A DNA stretch of 33,400 nt from Mycobacterium helveticum (GTDB lineage Bacteria > Actinomycetota > Actinomycetes > Mycobacteriales > Mycobacteriaceae), in contig NZ_VMQU01000055.1 of assembly GCF_007714205.1 (NCBI RefSeq), positions 1 to 33,400 of the forward strand. The letters are read 5' to 3'. Shown here one piece after another: positions 30,202 to 33,400 of this stretch. Positions within the stretch are counted from its first letter, which is position 1, and the number at the start of each line of letters is the position of its first letter. A program made the position numbers and the translations under genes. Below the pieces are notes generated by a model. It worked only from the letters and a program-made list of their open reading frames with translations, did not search any database and was not told where the DNA came from.

Positions 30202-30600
30202 TCAAACTGCCGGAGAAATCCCGGCCGGGCGTGACCGTTCCAGCGTCGCCTTGAGTTCGAAAGCCATGTTCTTACCCGCGACCCGGCGCCGGTGGATCGC
30301 CTTCGCCAGGTTGAGCCTGGCCAGCTGCCAGGCCGCCACGCCGGTCGGTTCGGCATGCAGGAAGTAGTGCAGCACCACGCCGTCCAACCCGTCCCGCATG
30401 GGTTCCAACCAGATCTCCATGGTGCCGGTCAACGCGCCGGTCACCGCCCACCGGATGCCCTTGTCGGCCCGATCCTCGACGACCTGCAACCGCAGGTCGG
30501 GCCACCACCGCCGCCAGTTCGACGGGTCGGCGACCGCGGCGCCGACCCGCGCGCCGTCGGCGGCGACGTACGTCTCGTCGGCGATCTGGATGCTGTTCAC
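30202..30600 (-). CDS. SRPBCC-like protein (Rv2186c type)
   Basis: A 132-residue conserved mycobacterial protein. IADETYVAADGARVGAAVADPSNWRRWWPDLRL is the typical N-terminal strand, helix and Trp-Pro loop of SRPBCC proteins, and VTGALTGTMEIWLEP and VVLHYFLHAEP form the strands. A basic C-terminal helix ends the fold (RRRVAGKNMAFELKATLERSRP). Function unknown; a hydrophobic-ligand binder is likely from the fold. GTG at 30600 is chosen because conservation begins there and GAAGCT, an ANNNT-type -10, ends 6 nt upstream. The open frame to 30681 runs through the promoter area of fadD15. It is the first gene of the minus-strand group that includes the ATPase and plsM. Confidence 0.88.
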   Translation of the reverse strand: MNSIQIADETYVAADGARVGAAVADPSNWRRWWPDLRLQVVEDRADKGIRWAVTGALTGTMEIWLEPMRDGLDGVVLHYFLHAEPTGVAAWQLARLNLAKAIHRRRVAGKNMAFELKATLERSRPAGISPAV

Positions 30601-30606
30601 CGCCCC

Positions 30607-30612
30607 AGCTTC
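30607..30612 (-). promoter_or_regulatory. Candidate -10 box for leaderless mRNA of the first SRPBCC gene
   Basis: GAAGCT (30612 to 30607) is followed by 6 nt and the GTG at 30600. It has the conserved A2 and T6 but not T1, so it is weaker than the TANNNT examples. Confidence 0.35.
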
Positions 30613-30630
30613 ACACACCCGCGGCGGCCG

Positions 30631-30656
30631 GGCCGGGTTGGGCCGGGTTGGGCTGG
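30631..30656 (+). repeat. 10-bp tandem repeats with TGGGC boxes in the fadD15 promoter region
   Basis: GGCCGGGTTG occurs twice in a row (30631-30640, 30641-30650), followed by a partial copy GGCTGG. Read differently, TGGGC boxes start at 30639 and 30649 with a 5-nt spacer, the MraZ operator layout. The repeats end 14 bp before the fadD15 -10 box, over its expected -35. Confidence 0.5.
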
Positions 30657-30669
30657 TAAACGCCCGCAT

Positions 30670-30675
30670 TAGGCT
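30670..30675 (+). promoter_or_regulatory. Candidate -10 box for fadD15
   Basis: TAGGCT fits TANNNT. Transcription would start near 30682 and give a leader of about 44 nt that ends in a Shine-Dalgarno (GAGGT, 30713-30717). Confidence 0.5.
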
Positions 30676-30725
30676 GGACACGGCAAGCCGGAGCCGGCAT
30701 CACTAGCCGAATCGAGGTCAACACA

Positions 30726-32528
30726 GTGCGTGAGTACAGCGTTCCCGCCCGCTTCTGCGTCGGGGAGCACGACAACATCGCGGCCATGGTCTTCGAACAC
30801 GAGCGACAGGACCCCGGCTTCGCGATCTACCAGCGCCGGGTCGACGGCGTCTGGACCGACGTCACGTGCGCCGAGGCGGCCGATCAGGTCCGTTCCGCGG
30901 CACTGGGTTTGATCGCGTTGGGGGTGCAGGCAGGTGACCGGGTGTCGATCTTCTCGGCGACCCGGTACGAGTGGGCGATCCTCGACCTGGCGATCCTGTC
31001 GGTGGGCGCGGTCACCGTGCCGATCTACGAGACGTCGTCGGCCGAGCAGGTGCACTGGGTGCTGCAGGACTCGGCGGCGGTGCTGGCGTTCGCCGAAACC
31101 GACGCCCACGCCGCGATGATCACCGAGCTCACCGGCGAACTGCCCGCCCTGCGCCGGGTGTTGCGCATCGACGGGTCGGGCCCCAAGGCGCTCGACCAGT
31201 TGGCCGGGGCCGGCGCGCCGGTCGACCCGGCCGAGCTGACGGCGCGGCTCGGGGCGCTCCGGGCCGAGGACCCGGCGACGCTGATCTACACCTCGGGCAC
31301 CACCGGCCGGCCCAAGGGCTGCCAGCTCACCCATTCCAACCTGCTCTACGAGATGCGGGGAACCAAGGAGTGCCTCCCGACGCTGCTGGCCAACGGGCAG
31401 CGGCTGCTGGTGTTCCTGCCGCTGGCCCACGTCCTGGCCCGGGCGCTCACGCTGGGCGCGTTCGCCAACAAGGTGACCGTCGGCTTCACCAGCGACATCA
31501 AGAACCTGGTGCCGCTGCTGGCGGAGTTCACGCCGACGGTGGTGGTGTCGGTGCCGCGGGTGTTCGAGAAGGTGTACAACACCGCCGAGCAGAGCGCCGC
31601 CAACGACGGCAAGGGGCGGATCTTCGCGCTCGCCGCCCAGACCGCGGTCGAGTGGAGCCAGGCCCGCGACCGCGGGGGCCCCGGGCTGCGGCTGCGCGCC
31701 AAACATGCGCTGTTCGATCGGCTGGTCTATCACAAGCTGCGCGCCGCGCTGGGCGGCGATTGTCGCGCCGCGGTGTCGGGCGGCGCACCGCTGGGCGCCC
31801 GGCTGGGCCACTTCTTCCGCGGTGTGGGCCTCACCATCCATGAGGGCTACGGCCTGACCGAGACCAGTGCGGCGATCACGGTCAACCAGGTCGGCAACGT
31901 CAAGATCGGGACAGTCGGAACGTTGGTGCCCGGCAACAGCTTACGCATCGGCGAGGACGGGGAGCTGCTGGTGCGCGGCGGGGTGGTGTTCAGCGGCTAC
32001 TGGGCCAACGAGCAGGCCACCGCCGAGGCGTTCACCGACGGCTGGTTCAAGACGGGCGACCTGGGCTCCGTCGACGAGGACGGCTTCCTGACGATCACCG
32101 GGCGCAAGAAGGAGATCATCGTCACCGCGGGCGGCAAGAACGTCGCACCCGCGCTGCTCGAGGACCAACTGCGGGGGCACCCGCTGATCAGCCAGGCGAT
32201 GGTCGTCGGGGACAACAAGCCCTTCATCGGCGCGCTGATCACGATCGACCCCGAGGCGTTCGACGTCTGGAAGCAGCGCAACAGCAAGGCGGCCGGCGCG
32301 TCGGTGGGCGACCTGGCCACCGACCCCGACCTGATCGCCGAGGTGAACGCCGCCATCAAGCAGGCCAACCTCTCGGTGTCGCACGCCGAGTCGATCCGCA
32401 AGTTCCGCATCCTTCCGGTCGACTTCACCGAGGACACCGGGGAGCTGACGCCCACGATGAAGGTCAAGCGCAAAGTGGTGGCCGAGAAGTTCGCGTCCGA
32501 CATCGCCGCGATCTACGCGAAGGACTAG
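30726..32528 (+). CDS. fadD15: Long-chain fatty acid--CoA ligase FadD15
   Basis: A 600-residue acyl-CoA synthetase of the AMP-forming ANL superfamily, the same length as the M. tuberculosis protein as I recall it. Motifs in order are the P-loop-like [11 protein letters not shown] (188-198), [33 protein letters not shown] (A5-type motif), [10 protein letters not shown] and [17 protein letters not shown] with the hinge and a C-terminal Lys region (TPTMKVKRK). It activates fatty acids to acyl-AMP and then acyl-CoA, and acyl-CoA is the donor for the nearby acyltransferase. GTG at 30726 is preceded by GAGGT at 8 nt spacing. Divergent from the SRPBCC gene. Its TAG ends one base before the convergent pimB stop begins, with no gap. 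Confidence 0.96.
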   Translation: MREYSVPARFCVGEHDNIAAMVFEHERQDPGFAIYQRRVDGVWTDVTCAEAADQVRSAALGLIALGVQAGDRVSIFSATRYEWAILDLAILSVGAVTVPIYETSSAEQVHWVLQDSAAVLAFAETDAHAAMITELTGELPALRRVLRIDGSGPKALDQLAGAGAPVDPAELTARLGALRAEDPATLIYTSGTTGRPKGCQLTHSNLLYEMRGTKECLPTLLANGQRLLVFLPLAHVLARALTLGAFANKVTVGFTSDIKNLVPLLAEFTPTVVVSVPRVFEKVYNTAEQSAANDGKGRIFALAAQTAVEWSQARDRGGPGLRLRAKHALFDRLVYHKLRAALGGDCRAAVSGGAPLGARLGHFFRGVGLTIHEGYGLTETSAAITVNQVGNVKIGTVGTLVPGNSLRIGEDGELLVRGGVVFSGYWANEQATAEAFTDGWFKTGDLGSVDEDGFLTITGRKKEIIVTAGGKNVAPALLEDQLRGHPLISQAMVVGDNKPFIGALITIDPEAFDVWKQRNSKAAGASVGDLATDPDLIAEVNAAIKQANLSVSHAESIRKFRILPVDFTEDTGELTPTMKVKRKVVAEKFASDIAAIYAKD

Positions 32529-33317
32529 TCAGCCGCGGAGCAGGCCGGCCAGGCGCGCGGCCAGCGTGTCCCAGCGCCACTGCGCCGTCACCCACTCGCG
32601 GCCGGCCGCGCCCATGGCCGCGGCCCGATCGCGATCGGTCAGCAACTCGGTGACGGCGGTAGCGATCTTGGCCACCGAGCGGCCGTCGACCACAAGCCCG
32701 GTCTCGTTGTGCCGCACGGCTTCCGGGGCCCCGCCCGACTCGCCGGCGATGACCGGCACGCCGGTCGCCGACGCTTCCAGGAACACGATGCCCAGCCCCT
32801 CCACGTCCATGCCGGCGCGGCGGGTGCGGCACGGCATCGCGAACACGTCGGCCAGGGCGTGGTGCGCGGCCAGTTCGGCGGCAGGCACGCCGCCGGTGAA
32901 CGTCACGTGCTCGGCGACCCCGCAGCCGCGGGCCAGCTTGCGCAGCGCGTCGGCGTGCGGGCCGCCGCCCACGATGACCAGCGCGGCCCCGTCGACGCGT
33001 CGCCGGATCGACGGCAGCGCCCTGATCAACGTGTCCTGGCCCTTGCGCGGCACCAGACGCGACAGGCACACCACGGTCGGCCGTCCGCCCAGCCGGTAGC
33101 GGTTCCGCAGTTCGGCACGGGCCGCGGGGTCGGGCCGGAACCGGTCGGTGTCCACCCCGGGCGGCAGGTATTCGAGCGAGGCCGCGGACCCGAAGGCCGG
33201 CGCGAACCGGGAGCGGGTGTAGCGGCTGACGAACGTCACGACGTCGGTGTCGTCGCCGATGCGGCGCAACACCGAGCGGGCCACCGGCAGCATCGACCAG
33301 CCCACTTCGTGGCCGTG
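32529..33317 (-). CDS. pimB: Phosphatidylinositol monomannoside mannosyltransferase PimB (partial)
   Basis: C-terminal part (about 262 residues) of a GT4 glycosyltransferase matching mycobacterial PimB (Rv2188c), which adds the second mannose from GDP-mannose to phosphatidylinositol monomannoside at the cytoplasmic face. Visible are HGHEVGWSML, the interdomain GVDTDRFRPDP, CLSRLVPRKGQD with the donor-phosphate Arg/Lys, and the EGLGIVFLEA (Glu-x7-Glu) donor-binding motif with GGAPEAV. About 120 N-terminal residues are missing. Recognisable coding ends at 33317; beyond it the frame runs into a G/C-only tail that stays open only because it contains no A or T. An internal GTG (33305) is not the true start. 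The gene is convergent with fadD15. Confidence 0.93.
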   Translation of the reverse strand, partial: HGHEVGWSMLPVARSVLRRIGDDTDVVTFVSRYTRSRFAPAFGSAASLEYLPPGVDTDRFRPDPAARAELRNRYRLGGRPTVVCLSRLVPRKGQDTLIRALPSIRRRVDGAALVIVGGGPHADALRKLARGCGVAEHVTFTGGVPAAELAAHHALADVFAMPCRTRRAGMDVEGLGIVFLEASATGVPVIAGESGGAPEAVRHNETGLVVDGRSVAKIATAVTELLTDRDRAAAMGAAGREWVTAQWRWDTLAARLAGLLRG

Positions 33318-33400
33318 GGGGGGGGGGGGGGGGCGCGGCGCCCCCGCCGCGGGGGGGGGGGGCGGCCCCCCCCCCCCCCCCGCGGCCGCCCCCCCCCCCC
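33318..33400. other. G/C-only low-complexity end, probable sequencing or assembly artefact
   Basis: From 33317 to the end there is no A or T. Long G runs (about 16 and 12) and C runs (about 17 and 12) alternate with short GC words. The break occurs in the middle of a conserved codon series of pimB, where Ser-Thr-His would be expected before GHEVGW. No biological feature is supported here. Confidence 0.85.

Noticed and set aside
33317..33400. G-quadruplex or regulatory GC island
   Set aside because: The tract replaces conserved pimB codons and has the look of failed sequence, so no function is claimed.

Overview
The window is about 33.4 kb of very GC-rich DNA (roughly 70 percent by eye) from a Mycobacterium. 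Gene content, gene order and protein sequences match what I remember of the M. tuberculosis segment from ftsQ/murC (Rv2152c region) to pimB (Rv2188c). Proteins are close to M. tuberculosis but not identical, and no PE/PPE or insertion-sequence genes are present. A non-tuberculous, probably slow-growing species such as a member of the M. avium complex fits, but the species cannot be fixed from this window. Rv numbers and functions are recalled from family knowledge; no search was run. Region 1 (1-14825, minus strand) is the division and cell wall (dcw) operon. In transcription order it holds mraZ, rsmH, an ftsL-like gene, pbpB, murE, murF, mraY, murD, ftsW, murG, murC and the first codons of ftsQ. 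Most neighbours are coupled by 1-4 nt stop/start overlaps. The exceptions are mraZ/rsmH (26 nt overlap), pbpB/murE (64 nt gap) and murD/ftsW (6 nt gap). Together they make UDP-MurNAc-pentapeptide, then lipid I and lipid II, and the septal synthase FtsW/PbpB with its FtsQ/FtsL scaffold. Upstream of mraZ lies an array of three MraZ boxes. Region 2 (14826-17366) holds intergenic DNA with palindromes, a DUF3040 membrane protein, a GNAT acetyltransferase and the lipoprotein LppM. Region 3 (17363-25789) holds a flavin-independent type MTHFR, a prenyl diphosphate synthase, the mannosyltransferase MptA, the DNA-binding protein Rv2175c divergent from its kinase PknL, DAHP synthase AroG, exoribonuclease Rv2179c and a membrane protein. 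Many of these genes carry a -10 box placed so that the mRNA would be leaderless. Region 4 (25879-33317) holds the mannosyltransferase MptC, then a minus-strand group (SRPBCC, SRPBCC, ArsA-like ATPase, small Cys protein, acyltransferase PlsM), then the acyl-CoA synthetase FadD15, and the mannosyltransferase PimB running off the right end. MptA, MptC, PimB and PlsM all serve phosphatidylinositol mannoside, lipomannan and phospholipid synthesis, so envelope building is the theme of the window. The last 84 bases contain only G and C and look like an artefact. No tRNA, rRNA, CRISPR array, prophage or insertion sequence was seen. I found no clear novel large system. The most interesting leads are the ATPase/SRPBCC/acyltransferase group, 10-bp-period repeat arrays in three promoter regions, the run of leaderless promoters, and convergent genes whose stop codons share one CTAG.
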